This document shows positions 1 through 7,912 of a stretch of 29,439 nucleotides of DNA, in pieces. Position numbers and translations under genes: made by a program. Position 1 is the first letter of the stretch; every line of letters begins with the position of its first letter. Origin of the DNA: Halanaerobiales bacterium (GTDB lineage Bacteria; Bacillota_F; Halanaerobiia; Halanaerobiales; DTU029); NCBI GenBank assembly GCA_016278415.1, contig JADQBV010000414.1:1-29439 (forward strand), written 5' to 3'. Below the pieces are notes generated by a model, which searched no databases, was not told where the DNA came from, and saw only the letters and a program-made list of their open reading frames with translations.

Positions 1-131
1 CCTCAGCAGATTTCGGAGTAGATGAAGATGCCAGACTATATTTTGACCTTTCTACCCCTGGACGATATTTTGAAGATCCTCAGCCAACTGCACCAGGCTT
101 TCAAAACCCAAGGAATTCCCGATATAATTAG
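1..131 (+). CDS. C-terminal end of an unidentified protein (partial)
   Basis: The frame starting at base 3 is open from the window edge to a TAG at 129-131 and gives 42 residues, rich in Pro, Asn, Asp and aromatics (it contains FDLSTPGRYFEDPQPTAPGF). The other two forward frames stop within the first 25 bases. I do not recognise the family. The Pro/Asn-rich end looks like a surface-exposed or disordered tail. The gene converges on glgC, and a perfect hairpin lies between them. Calling it coding rests only on the open frame and its composition. Confidence 0.45.
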   Translation, partial: SADFGVDEDARLYFDLSTPGRYFEDPQPTAPGFQNPRNSRYN

Positions 132-228
132 TCTTTTAAGATGAAAATATCAATATAATATATCATTATAAAAATTAGTAAAATAAAATAAGTTAAAATA
201 ATGCATATATATTCTAACTTACATTTTT

Positions 229-257
229 GGGGAATCAAGGTTAGATCTTGATTCCCC
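229..257. terminator. Hairpin between convergent genes, possible bidirectional terminator
   Basis: A perfect 11-bp inverted repeat (GGGGAATCAAG at 229-239, CTTGATTCCCC at 247-257) with a 7-base loop sits between the partial plus-strand gene and the convergent glgC. The T-run lies on the 5' side (224-228), so neither strand has a proper U-tract after the stem. The position favours a terminator or mRNA 3'-end stabiliser, but the missing U-tract keeps confidence modest. Confidence 0.5.
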
Positions 258-364
258 TACTTATAGTCTTTAAACTTTATTAATTTATCAATAATATACT
301 CTTTATTCATATTACTAAATTATTCTATATTACTGTTCTATATAGGAATAATAATTTATCTATC

Positions 365-1576
365 TTATGCATAATACACTTCATTACTAGAGTAATAATT
401 TTCTCCATCTTCTACTATCCTTCCACTTGTAATTATAGAGCCCTCAGGGACATCGCACTTATCAGCTATAACGGAAATTCCCGTATCTTTCCTATTACTT
501 TGATCTAATCCAACTCTTACATTGTTTCTTACTATAGAATCACTGCCAATAATAGATTTCTCTATAACACTATTGCATAATATTTCTGTATTTGGAAGTA
601 TTATTGAATTTTTTACAACTGTATCAGGACCAATTTGGACATTTTGAAATATAACTGAGTTTATAATAGTTCCCTGAATTAGCGCACCACTGCCTATCAT
701 ACTATTTTTTATAACTGCTTTTTTGCTTATATATTGAGGTTTAACAATGGAATTTGCTGAATATATAGGCCATTCTTTGTCAAACAGAAGATCTTTACCA
801 GTATCTTTTAACAAATCCATGTGGGCATCCCAATAGCTTCCCATTACTCCAATATCCTTCCAATAACCACCATAACGATATGCATAAACAGATCTATTAT
901 CCTTTATCATCCTGGGTATAATATCTTTACCAAAGTCTATATCTTCTTCTTTATTAGACAGATACTCCTTTAATACATCCCACTTATATATGTATATACC
1001 CATAGAAGCCAGATGACTTTTAGGGTACTTGGGTTTTTCTTGAAAATCGGTAATTCTCATTTTTTCATCTGTATTAAGTATTCCAAAGCGAGAAGCCTCT
1101 TTTAACGGAACTGGAACCACAGCGATAGTAATATCCGCATCCTTTTCTTGATGATATTCTAACATAGATAAATAATTCATTTTATAAATATGATCTCCAG
1201 ATAAAATTAAAACATCCTTGGGATTATGATATTCTAAGAATTCATAATTATGATATACAGCATTTGCAGTACCCTTATACCAAATCATATCACTACTTTT
1301 AGTATAAGGTGGTAAAATGGTAATACCTCCGCTCATTCTGTCTATATTCCAAGATCTAGACTTCTTCAAATAGGAATTTAAAATAAAAGGTTTATACTGA
1401 ACAAGAACACCGATAGTATCAATACCTGAATTTGCACAATTACTTAAAGCAAAATCTATAATTCTATATTCCGCCCCAAATGGTAATGCTGGTTTTGCAA
1501 TATTTTTTGTTAATGGATTCAATCTACTACCCTGTCCACCGGCTAATAAAATTGCAACTACATCTTTTCTCTTCAC
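365..1576 (-). CDS. glgC: Glucose-1-phosphate adenylyltransferase
   Basis: Makes ADP-glucose from ATP and glucose-1-phosphate, the committed step of bacterial glycogen synthesis, in the cytoplasm. The 403 residues match the usual GlgC length. Visible are the nucleotide-binding loop LAGGQGSR (residues 11-18), KPALPFG (28-34), the substrate motif GTANAVY (102-108), the GDHIYKM segment with the probable catalytic Asp128, and a C-terminal left-handed beta-helix region of hexapeptide-like repeats (about 285-385). These catalytic motifs point to GlgC rather than the regulatory paralogue GlgD. The start is GTG, preceded by GGGGGAT; an overlapping ATG one base upstream is out of frame. No glgD, glgA or glgP lies in the window, so the gene is separated here from the rest of the pathway. 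The upstream gene larE is cut off by its own terminator. Confidence 0.93.
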   Translation of the reverse strand: MKRKDVVAILLAGGQGSRLNPLTKNIAKPALPFGAEYRIIDFALSNCANSGIDTIGVLVQYKPFILNSYLKKSRSWNIDRMSGGITILPPYTKSSDMIWYKGTANAVYHNYEFLEYHNPKDVLILSGDHIYKMNYLSMLEYHQEKDADITIAVVPVPLKEASRFGILNTDEKMRITDFQEKPKYPKSHLASMGIYIYKWDVLKEYLSNKEEDIDFGKDIIPRMIKDNRSVYAYRYGGYWKDIGVMGSYWDAHMDLLKDTGKDLLFDKEWPIYSANSIVKPQYISKKAVIKNSMIGSGALIQGTIINSVIFQNVQIGPDTVVKNSIILPNTEILCNSVIEKSIIGSDSIVRNNVRVGLDQSNRKDTGISVIADKCDVPEGSIITSGRIVEDGENYYSSNEVYYA

Positions 1577-1856
1577 ATAAATCCCCCTTATTGAGTTAGA
1601 AGTATTTTACTTTTTTCTTGTAGATAATTTCTCTATCAACTTCATATTAAAGTATGCATTAAAGGTTCCACTACTATAAACCCTTTGATTCCAGAAACAC
1701 CAATCATTATATGCTCGGTGGAGCTATCTGGTTCAAAATAATCTACATAACACTTCACCATCAATAATATGAGATTAACAATAAAAAGATTACTCTTGGG
1801 AAATATTTGTAAAATTTAAAATGGTTAAAAAAATGAAATAAGATTTTATACACATC
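1577..1856. other. Intergenic stretch upstream of glgC
   Basis: AT-rich gap between glgC and the larE terminator. It should hold the glgC promoter, but I see only a weak candidate -10 (TATAAT on the minus strand at 1711-1706) without a convincing -35. No open frame with a ribosome site and no recognisable structured RNA is seen. Confidence 0.4.
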
Positions 1857-1893
1857 AAAAAACTCCTATCATGTAAATAATTCAATAGGAGTT
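1857..1893 (-). terminator. Rho-independent terminator of larE
   Basis: Perfect 9-bp stem (AACTCCTAT at 1861-1869 with ATAGGAGTT at 1885-1893). On the minus strand the stem is followed by a T-run (complement of A 1857-1862). It lies about 45 bases past the larE stop. The plus strand also has TTTT after the stem, so it may work weakly both ways. Confidence 0.85.
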
Positions 1894-1937
1894 TTCTAAT
1901 ATTTTAATATTATAATAAAATTATAAGTAAATGATTT

Positions 1938-2774
1938 CTATTTTTTTAATAACTCATTCATACTTCCTGTTCTATATCCTTCAATATCCATAGTAATATA
2001 AGTATAGCCAATTTCCTTCAGCTTCTTGACTATCTCTTCTCTATCTTTAAGCAATACAGGCATATCTTCAGGCAATATTTCTATTCTGGCTGTATTATCG
2101 TCATGATGTCTAACACGTAATTGTTGGAAATTATATCCTTGTAGAAATTCTTCAGCCCTATCAACCATAGTTAGGTTTTCAATAGTTATCTTGTCACCAT
2201 AGGGAAAACGTGAAGAAAGACAGGCAAAGGAAGCCTTTTCCCATGTACTAAGACCTAATTTTTTTGATATAATCCTGATATCATTTTTGGTGAACTCAGC
2301 TTCTTTTAAAGGACTTCTCACTTCTAATTCAGCGGCTGCCTTTAAACCAGGACGATAGTCGTGAATATGATCATCATAGTTAGACCCATCAGCTACAAAT
2401 TTAAACCCGTGATCTTTTGCTATACTTATTATCTCTGAAAATAATTCATGTTTGCAATAATAACACCTTAATTTATCATTCTGAGCAAAACGCTCATTTT
2501 CTAGTTCAGATGTATATGTAATAATATGTTCCACAAACATTGATTCAGCAAGCTCCTTTGCTTCCTCCAATTGTTTTTGGGGATATGTCTCTGAGCGTGA
2601 AGTAACAGCTAAAACTTTCTCCTTAGGAAGCACCTCAGTAGCTACTTTTAATAAAAATGTACTATCAACACCACCAGAGAATGCAATCACTATTTCTCCC
2701 ATGTCCCTAATAGAATCTTTAAGGTTCTTATACTTTTTTTCTAATTCTTCATTAATTACAGTATCAATTTTCAC
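1938..2774 (-). CDS. larE: LarE, ATP-dependent sacrificial sulfur transferase
   Basis: LarE adenylates and then thiolates the pyridinium carboxylates of the nickel-pincer nucleotide cofactor used by lactate racemase and relatives. Visible are the PP-loop SGGVDS (residues 33-38), a CYYC motif (104-107), GSNYDD (about 130), and CLSSRFPYG with Cys185. Cys185 corresponds to the single sacrificial cysteine of the Lactobacillus-type enzyme; the three-Cys, iron-sulfur version is not seen. I set the start at GTG 2774, eight bases after AGGAG. The longer reading from 2783 would overlap that ribosome site. That gives 278 residues, normal for the family. A near-perfect promoter lies upstream and a terminator downstream, so the gene is monocistronic. 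larA, larB and larC are not in the window, so its client enzyme is elsewhere or the protein serves another thiolation. Confidence 0.9.
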   Translation of the reverse strand: MKIDTVINEELEKKYKNLKDSIRDMGEIVIAFSGGVDSTFLLKVATEVLPKEKVLAVTSRSETYPQKQLEEAKELAESMFVEHIITYTSELENERFAQNDKLRCYYCKHELFSEIISIAKDHGFKFVADGSNYDDHIHDYRPGLKAAAELEVRSPLKEAEFTKNDIRIISKKLGLSTWEKASFACLSSRFPYGDKITIENLTMVDRAEEFLQGYNFQQLRVRHHDDNTARIEILPEDMPVLLKDREEIVKKLKEIGYTYITMDIEGYRTGSMNELLKK

Positions 2775-2916
2775 AAAAATCACTCCTATATATAGTGTAT
2801 TGACAATAAGTATTATTTTGCAGTTGACACTTTAATATTATTTACAGACAAATTTATAGTTTTTTGCTTTATGAAACCATTAAAAATAGAGTAAATAACT
2901 ATGTTTTATCAGCCTT

Positions 2917-2945
2917 ATTATAAATAATTTTATTGATAATGTCAA
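2917..2945 (-). promoter_or_regulatory. Sigma-A promoter of larE
   Basis: On the minus strand TTGACA (2945-2940) and TATAAT (2922-2917) are separated by exactly 17 bases, a full consensus match. Transcription would start near 2910, leaving a leader of roughly 135 bases before the GTG at 2774. The leader contains the related segments GTGTCAACTGC and ATTGTCAATAC, but no known riboswitch is apparent. Confidence 0.8.
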
Positions 2946-3001
2946 ACTACAATTTAATTGCCCCCCTTTTTCCTTCAATATTTTTCATCTGATTTTCATA
3001 A

Positions 3002-3155
3002 TTATATTAAATACAACTTTTGAGTTTCTTTAGCAGCCAACTCAATAATACTGTAATCTGGTGAGAATTCCAGGTAATCTAATACATTTGATGACATGAG
3101 ATTATGAGCAATTCTAGTACCCATATCCCTTTCTGGAAAATTACTACTATATACA
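3002..3155 (-). pseudogene. Fragment of a KtrA/TrkA-type K+ channel regulator
   Basis: Directly after the stop of the receiver-TPR gene the minus strand encodes PERDMGTRIAHNLMSSNVLD, then YLEFSPDYSIIELAA, then a stop at 3002. This is the highly conserved segment joining the RCK_N and RCK_C parts of KtrA/TrkA proteins (PERDMG.RxAHNL...DYIELSPDYSIVE). Just upstream, YIVVIF is readable in another frame and joins PERDMG only if one base is restored, so the piece is also frameshifted. No start, nucleotide-binding GxGxxG fold or complete RCK_C domain is present. A whole protein would be about 220 residues; about 50 remain. It is best read as a relic of a Ktr K+ uptake locus. Family recognition is from memory of the motif. 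Confidence 0.75.
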
Positions 3156-3845
3156 TTATTCTTCCTCATCTCCAAGATCCATTTCACTAATATTAGGTTG
3201 TGCACTAATTTCACTTGCTCTCTGTAAATTATCATTCGCTGGACGATAAGAAGGATCTAGAGCCAATGCTGCTCTGTACATTTTCATTGCCTTAGCCTGT
3301 TGATTCTTAAATTCATAAATAATACCCATAAGATTAAATGGCTCAGGTTTTTCTGTATCTGTTGATGTTGCCTTTTTTAATAAATTAATAGCTTTACTGA
3401 AATTCTTTTTATTAATTTCAGCCTTAGCAAGATTTAAGATATCTTCGAAATCATCTGCCTCAATATGTTTGTTTTCTAGCTGATAACGGTTAAAGACCTT
3501 TTCCACTACCTCCAATATTTCTTTTGGTTTAAACGGTTTCCTCAGGTAATCAACTGCACCCATTTTCATAGTCTCAACAGCAGTTTCAACATCACTATAA
3601 CCGGTTATCATTACGATTTTAGTTTGATAGTTAATATTGTTTATCTCTTCCAGAAATTTTAAACCATTCATTCCTGGCATTTTCATATCAAGTAATATCA
3701 CCGGATACTCTCTTTCTTGTATTTTTTCAATTCCATCGTCACCATTTATAGCAGTCTCAACCTCATAACCGGCATTAGACAAAGCCTTTTTCAAGGTAAA
3801 ACGAATATTTTTTTCATCATCAACAACCAGAATTTTTTTATTCAT
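3156..3845 (-). CDS. Response regulator: receiver domain plus TPR repeats
   Basis: 229 residues from ATG 3845, preceded by GAGGGGG; a longer reading to 3881 would run back into the upstream gene. The receiver domain (about 1-120) has the acidic pair D9/D10, the phospho-acceptor D53 in LLDMKMPG, the switch T81 and K103 in LRKPF, so it should be phosphorylatable. After a linker, residues about 140-210 hold TPR-like helices (LLKKATSTDTEKPEPFNLMG and AMKMYRAALALDPSYRPAND). There is no DNA-binding or enzymatic output domain, so output is probably by protein contact through the TPR part. It starts 13 bases after the single-domain receiver gene, hence one operon. No histidine kinase is nearby. Its stop abuts the KtrA relic. 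Confidence 0.88.
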   Translation of the reverse strand: MNKKILVVDDEKNIRFTLKKALSNAGYEVETAINGDDGIEKIQEREYPVILLDMKMPGMNGLKFLEEINNINYQTKIVMITGYSDVETAVETMKMGAVDYLRKPFKPKEILEVVEKVFNRYQLENKHIEADDFEDILNLAKAEINKKNFSKAINLLKKATSTDTEKPEPFNLMGIIYEFKNQQAKAMKMYRAALALDPSYRPANDNLQRASEISAQPNISEMDLGDEEE

Positions 3846-3858
3846 TAATATTTCCCCC

Positions 3859-4218
3859 TCATATAAGATTTTTTTCAACAACAGCTAAAAGTTCTTCCTG
3901 TTTAATTGGTTTTATAAGATAATCATTTGCTCCCAACAATTTGGCTCTTTCTTTATCCTTTTCCTCTGACTTAGCCGAAATAAAGACAACTGGAATATTA
4001 ATAGTTTTTGGTTCATCTCTTAAGGCCTCTAAGACAAGAAAACCGTTCATTTTAGGCATTAATATATCTAATAATATTAGATCCGGTTCTTCACTCTGGG
4101 CTTTTTCTAATGCAGATAATCCATCTCTAGCAACTAATACATCATAGCCAGCCTTCTCAAGACTCATCTTTAAAACCAGAATTACATTTTTTGCATCATC
4201 TGCAAGCAAAATTCTCAT
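3859..4218 (-). CDS. CheY-like single-domain response regulator
   Basis: 119 residues, a bare receiver domain: D7/D8 acidic pair, phospho-acceptor D51 in LILLDILMPKMNG, switch S82 in FISAKS, and K104 in YLIKPI. No output domain follows. The start has a GGGAGG ribosome site. It is the first gene of a two-gene unit with the receiver-TPR protein, and the terminator of the partial riboswitch (4314-4348) lies about 100 bases upstream. The pairing suggests a phosphorelay or adaptor module whose kinase is encoded elsewhere. The cellular process is unknown; the K+ transport setting is suggestive only. Confidence 0.88.
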   Translation of the reverse strand: MRILLADDAKNVILVLKMSLEKAGYDVLVARDGLSALEKAQSEEPDLILLDILMPKMNGFLVLEALRDEPKTINIPVVFISAKSEEKDKERAKLLGANDYLIKPIKQEELLAVVEKNLI

Positions 4219-4313
4219 ATCGCTATCCTCCCTATTAATTTAATGATGTTTGATAACCTTAAAAATATGAATTTACTTAGTACATTTACTTTTTAGTTAA
4301 ATGACGATAACAT

Positions 4314-4348
4314 AAAAAACCACAACAGATTAACTGAAGTGGTTTTTT
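4314..4348 (-). terminator. Terminator after the truncated riboswitch
   Basis: Perfect 10-bp stem (AAAAAACCAC 4314-4323, GTGGTTTTTT 4339-4348); minus-strand RNA ends in a U-run. The loop (AACAGATTAACTG) resembles the loop of the kdp leader terminator (AACAGATAAACTG), supporting common descent of the two leader elements. Today it would terminate the kdpFABC-usp transcript. Confidence 0.85.
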
Positions 4349-4380
4349 ATTATAAACTTTTTGATATATCTCAGTTTTTA

Positions 4381-4476
4381 TCTGTCTTTTATTATCTACG
4401 AGCTTAGCTGACGGACTAGGAGTCAGTTTTGCTGAACAAGTTCACTCTCTGTTTAAAATACTTGGAGTAATCTGAC
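4381..4476 (-). promoter_or_regulatory. Truncated ydaO-type (c-di-AMP) riboswitch, 3' half only
   Basis: Immediately after the Usp stop codon the minus-strand RNA carries CTCCTAGTCCGTCAGC, then TAAGCTCGTAGA and TAAAAGACAG. These match, nearly base for base, the 3' half of the complete kdp riboswitch at 10081 (CTCCTAGCCCGGCAGC, TAACTTCGTAGA, TAAAAGACAG). The 5' half of the aptamer (GGAGCGGAGGACCCA...GGGG in the kdp copy) is missing; the sequence on that side is the end of the Usp gene. A ligand-binding fold therefore cannot form as in the family. It is a relic, or possibly reused as the 3' UTR of the kdp transcript. Confidence 0.7.
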
Positions 4477-5301
4477 TTAGTCTCCAACTGCCTTATGCAT
4501 TAATACCGAGCAGTTAGCCTCAATAGCAATTTTATCACTTAAATCACCAAATATTGTTCTCTGTAACCACCAATTATTGGAGGGCCCTAATATCATCAAA
4601 TCGTAATCTTCAGATGTTTTGGCAATTTTCTTAATAACCTTATTACTAGTTAATAACTTTTTGTCAGCTGTAATGCCAACAGTACTGGCAAGGTCAACAG
4701 CTTTATTTAATAGTTCTCGACCACGTTTTTGCTTCTTTTCTTCATTAGATGTTACATGCAGAAAAGTTAGCTCCGCCTCTTGACCTTTGACGAAGAGTGA
4801 AATTAATTGGAGACGACTAATACTGGGTTTTATAGCGATTGGAAAAATTACTTTTTTTACATCTTCAATACTATTTCTTTTCTTATACACTATTATATCA
4901 CTCTTGGCATCTCTTAAGAGATGTGACGCCATTGATGAAATATGACTCTGGGGTTTTGGACCCCAACCAAGTACTATAGCATCAGCAATAATATTTTCCG
5001 CCTCACTCAGAATACCACTTTCAATAGAGTGAGCTTGTACTATATTTTTCTTACTATGAATATCCTTTTTCATCATTAAATGATGACTATCAGTAACTCG
5101 TTTTGAACCAGCTCGCCATTCACGTGATAATTCTGTATAACTACCCTCTTTTATTACATGAATAAATTCAATCTCACCTCTATTATTATCTACAAGAAGA
5201 GAGGCTAAGGTTGTTAACTCGTTTACATCAGCTTTATGGCCCAGAGGAAGTAATAGTTGTGTATAACCTTTCCAAACAGTGTTTTCATTTTGAAAACTCA
5301 T
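4477..5301 (-). CDS. Tandem universal-stress (Usp) domain protein of the kdp operon
   Basis: 274 residues with no membrane segment. Two Usp-like alpha/beta halves can be seen: about 10-140 (QLLLPLGHKADVNELTTLAS ... IVLGWGPKPQ) and about 145-274 (KKVIFPIAIKPSISRLQLIS ... LMILGPSNNW). Neither half has a clear Gx2Gx9GS ATP-binding loop, so nucleotide binding of the classical kind is doubtful. The ATG overlaps the kdpC stop (TAATG), implying translational coupling. KdpD sensor kinases carry a Usp domain that in Staphylococcus binds c-di-AMP. Here there is no kdpD, and this free-standing pair takes the last position of the operon. A role as regulatory partner of Kdp is inference from position. Confidence 0.8.
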   Translation of the reverse strand: MSFQNENTVWKGYTQLLLPLGHKADVNELTTLASLLVDNNRGEIEFIHVIKEGSYTELSREWRAGSKRVTDSHHLMMKKDIHSKKNIVQAHSIESGILSEAENIIADAIVLGWGPKPQSHISSMASHLLRDAKSDIIVYKKRNSIEDVKKVIFPIAIKPSISRLQLISLFVKGQEAELTFLHVTSNEEKKQKRGRELLNKAVDLASTVGITADKKLLTSNKVIKKIAKTSEDYDLMILGPSNNWWLQRTIFGDLSDKIAIEANCSVLMHKAVGD

Positions 5302-5870
5302 TAATTCAACTCCTCCTTAATTTTTAGGTTTAGTTCTAGGACATTTACTCTTTCCATGCCGAATATACCCATAAATTTAGGCTGAATATTATTCTCAACT
5401 ATCTCTCTGATTCTATCAGCAGGAATATCTGTAGCCTCAGCTATTCTGGGTATTTGTATAAAGGCTGATTCAGGACTTATATGGGGATCAAGAGCTGAAC
5501 CAGATTCTGTAACCAGATCAGCTGGTATTGACTCCCCATCAATACCCGGCCAGTCAGCTATATCCGTTAAGCTATTATTTACCCTTTCTGTAAGTTCAGG
5601 GTTATTCGGAGCCAGGTTTGCACTAGCAGATTGACCTGCATCATAGTTTATGGATGATGGTCGTGAGTGGAAATACTTTGCATTGGTAAATCTTTGCCCA
5701 ATAATCCTGGAACCGACAATTTCTCCTTTATACTTAATTATATCACCTTGAGCATTATTTTTCCAGATTTGACCAAATCCGCCAATGGCTAATGGATATA
5801 TTATAGAAAAGAGTACTATGGATATAAATATTAATTTTATCGATATCTTAATATTTTCTTTATAATTCAT
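5301..5870 (-). CDS. kdpC: KdpC subunit of the K+-transporting ATPase
   Basis: 189 residues, the usual KdpC size. One N-terminal membrane helix (about residues 10-35) is followed by an extracytoplasmic domain with the family motifs RFTNAKYFHSRPSS and PADLVTESGSALDPHISPE. KdpC stabilises the KdpA-KdpB complex and is needed for high-affinity K+ uptake. The ATG follows the kdpB stop directly (TAAATG), and its own stop overlaps the start of the Usp gene by one base, so the genes are co-translated. Confidence 0.95.
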   Translation of the reverse strand: MNYKENIKISIKLIFISIVLFSIIYPLAIGGFGQIWKNNAQGDIIKYKGEIVGSRIIGQRFTNAKYFHSRPSSINYDAGQSASANLAPNNPELTERVNNSLTDIADWPGIDGESIPADLVTESGSALDPHISPESAFIQIPRIAEATDIPADRIREIVENNIQPKFMGIFGMERVNVLELNLKIKEELN

Positions 5871-7910
5871 TTAAAACACCCCCAGATAGACAAGTAGCAT
5901 ATCTATTAATTTAATTGAAATAAATGGAGCAATTAATCCAGCTCCTCCATATATTAATAGGTTTTTAGTTAATAATTGGGAAGCACTTTCAGCCTTATAT
6001 TCTACACCTTTCATTGCCAGCGGAATCAAAAATACAATAATCAGAGAATTATAGATTAAAGATGCAATTACTACACTTTGAGGTGAATGGAGATTAAGTA
6101 GATTGATTTTTTCTAAAGCAGGTATCCCTGCACTGAAGATAGCAGGAACAAGAGCAAAATATCTTGAAATATCATTAGCAATACTAAATGTAGTTAGTGA
6201 TCCCCTTGTCATTAATAACTGTTTACCTACAGCAACTACCTCTATTAATTTAGTAGGATCAGAGTCCAGATCAACCATATTTCCAGCCTCTTTGGCTGCA
6301 TTTGTTCCAGCCTGCATAGCTAAGCCAACATCAGCTTTAGCTAGGGCAGGGGCATCATTAGTACCATCACCTGTCATACCAATTAACTTACCTTCTTTTT
6401 GAATCTTACTAACTAACTCTATCTTCTCTTCAGGTTTGAATTCTGCATAGTATTTCTGGATACCGGCCTGTTCAGCAACATAACGGGCAGTTCTCTCGTT
6501 ATCACCGGTAGCCATTATTGTTTCAACACCCATCTCATTTAATTCTCTAATTCTGTCTTTAATACCAGGCTTTAGCTCATCCTGTAATGCTATGAGACCA
6601 ATTATTTTATGATCTACAGCTATTGCCAGAGGGGTACCCCCAGCATCTGCAATACTATTAGCCCGTTCATCTAGATTATTAGGTATATGATCTGCATATT
6701 CTTTGACAGAATTAACAGCACCTTTCCTGATTTCTATTCCATCAGGGAGATCAATACCACTCATTCTTGTCTTCGCGGTAAATTCAATGAAATTATCTTT
6801 TATCATCTCATCATCGTCAATATCTACACCCTTGTCCTCTGCCAGCATGACAATTGAACGTCCTTCAGGGGTTTCATCAAAGTAAGATGATTGAAGACAT
6901 GCTTTAAATACAGAGGATTCATCTGCTGAACCAAGAGCGATAAACTTTTCAGCTACACGCTCACCTGTTGTGATAGTACCTGTTTTATCCAATATTAATG
7001 TATCAAGGTCACCTGCAGATTCAACAGCTTTTCCTGATTTTGCAATTATATTCTCCTGTGTCACCCGAGTCATACCGGCTATACGAATGGAAGCGAGTAA
7101 AGCCCCTATAGTAGTCGGCATTAAACCAATCAATAGTGCAATCAAATTAGCAACATCAACATTCATATCAATAAACATACCGAAAAATCTCATAGTCACT
7201 ACTGCTGCCAGATAGATAAAAGTAAAACTTGCTAATAGCAGAGTCATGGAAATCTCATTTGGTGTTTTTTGTCTTTGGGCTGACTCTACCAGATTGATCA
7301 TCCTATCCAGGAATGATTCTCCCAGTTCTGCTGTAACTTTCATCTTGATTTGATCACTTAATACCTCTGTTCCTTCGGTTACAGAAGTTCTATCTCCACC
7401 ACTTTCTCGAATAACTGGTTCTGATTCACCTGTTATAGCAGATTCATCTATTGAAGCACTACCTTCAATTACTTCACCATCCCTTGGAATCAGATCTCCT
7501 TTGTCGACAAAAACGAGGGCTCCTTTTTCCAGTTCTTCACTTGGAAGAATTTCATAATCATCTTCTGTTATCTCATCAAGTGGCTTATCTTCTTTTAACC
7601 TTTTTCCTTTACTCTCAACTTGTAAAGCCCTTAAACTCTCAGTGTGTGCCTCACCTTGGAGAGCCGCTAAAGACTCCGCATAATTTGCAAATAATATTGT
7701 GAAAAAGAGTATACCTGTTATTGTAGCATAATACCAGGTAGGTTCCTCACCCTGAAAAAGGGCTGGGTATATAGTTAAAACCAATGTTAATATTGTACAA
7801 ATCTCTACCACAAATATTACTGGGTTTTTTATTAGATAACGAGGATCCAATTTTATAAAAGATTGTTTTACTGCAATTAATTGTTGTTCCCAATCTATAT
7901 CAAAATTCAT
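5871..7910 (-). CDS. kdpB: KdpB, P-type ATPase subunit of the K+ pump
   Basis: 679 residues, typical length. KdpB hydrolyses ATP to drive K+ uptake through KdpA. Seen are TGES (160-163; the Ser corresponds to the inhibitory phosphorylation site Ser162 of Escherichia coli), the phosphorylation loop DKTGTIT starting at D308, the KdpB-type nucleotide-binding region, TGDN, and the hinge [10 protein letters not shown]. Membrane helices include about 30-80, 222-280 and a C-terminal group. [11 protein letters not shown] matches the M4 region of the family. The gene begins two bases after the kdpA stop. All catalytic residues I can check are present, so the subunit should be active. Confidence 0.97.
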   Translation of the reverse strand: MNFDIDWEQQLIAVKQSFIKLDPRYLIKNPVIFVVEICTILTLVLTIYPALFQGEEPTWYYATITGILFFTILFANYAESLAALQGEAHTESLRALQVESKGKRLKEDKPLDEITEDDYEILPSEELEKGALVFVDKGDLIPRDGEVIEGSASIDESAITGESEPVIRESGGDRTSVTEGTEVLSDQIKMKVTAELGESFLDRMINLVESAQRQKTPNEISMTLLLASFTFIYLAAVVTMRFFGMFIDMNVDVANLIALLIGLMPTTIGALLASIRIAGMTRVTQENIIAKSGKAVESAGDLDTLILDKTGTITTGERVAEKFIALGSADESSVFKACLQSSYFDETPEGRSIVMLAEDKGVDIDDDEMIKDNFIEFTAKTRMSGIDLPDGIEIRKGAVNSVKEYADHIPNNLDERANSIADAGGTPLAIAVDHKIIGLIALQDELKPGIKDRIRELNEMGVETIMATGDNERTARYVAEQAGIQKYYAEFKPEEKIELVSKIQKEGKLIGMTGDGTNDAPALAKADVGLAMQAGTNAAKEAGNMVDLDSDPTKLIEVVAVGKQLLMTRGSLTTFSIANDISRYFALVPAIFSAGIPALEKINLLNLHSPQSVVIASLIYNSLIIVFLIPLAMKGVEYKAESASQLLTKNLLIYGGAGLIAPFISIKLIDMLLVYLGVF

Positions 7911-7912
7911 AG

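Noticed and set aside
3156..3235. Extension of the KtrA-like frame into the receiver-TPR gene
   Set aside because: It is out of frame with the well-supported receiver-TPR gene and has no KtrA similarity; only the part after that gene's stop matches.
4441..4476. Intact 5' half of the second riboswitch
   Set aside because: No GGAGCGG..ACCCA-like segment is found in the space before the retained half or in the end of the Usp gene.
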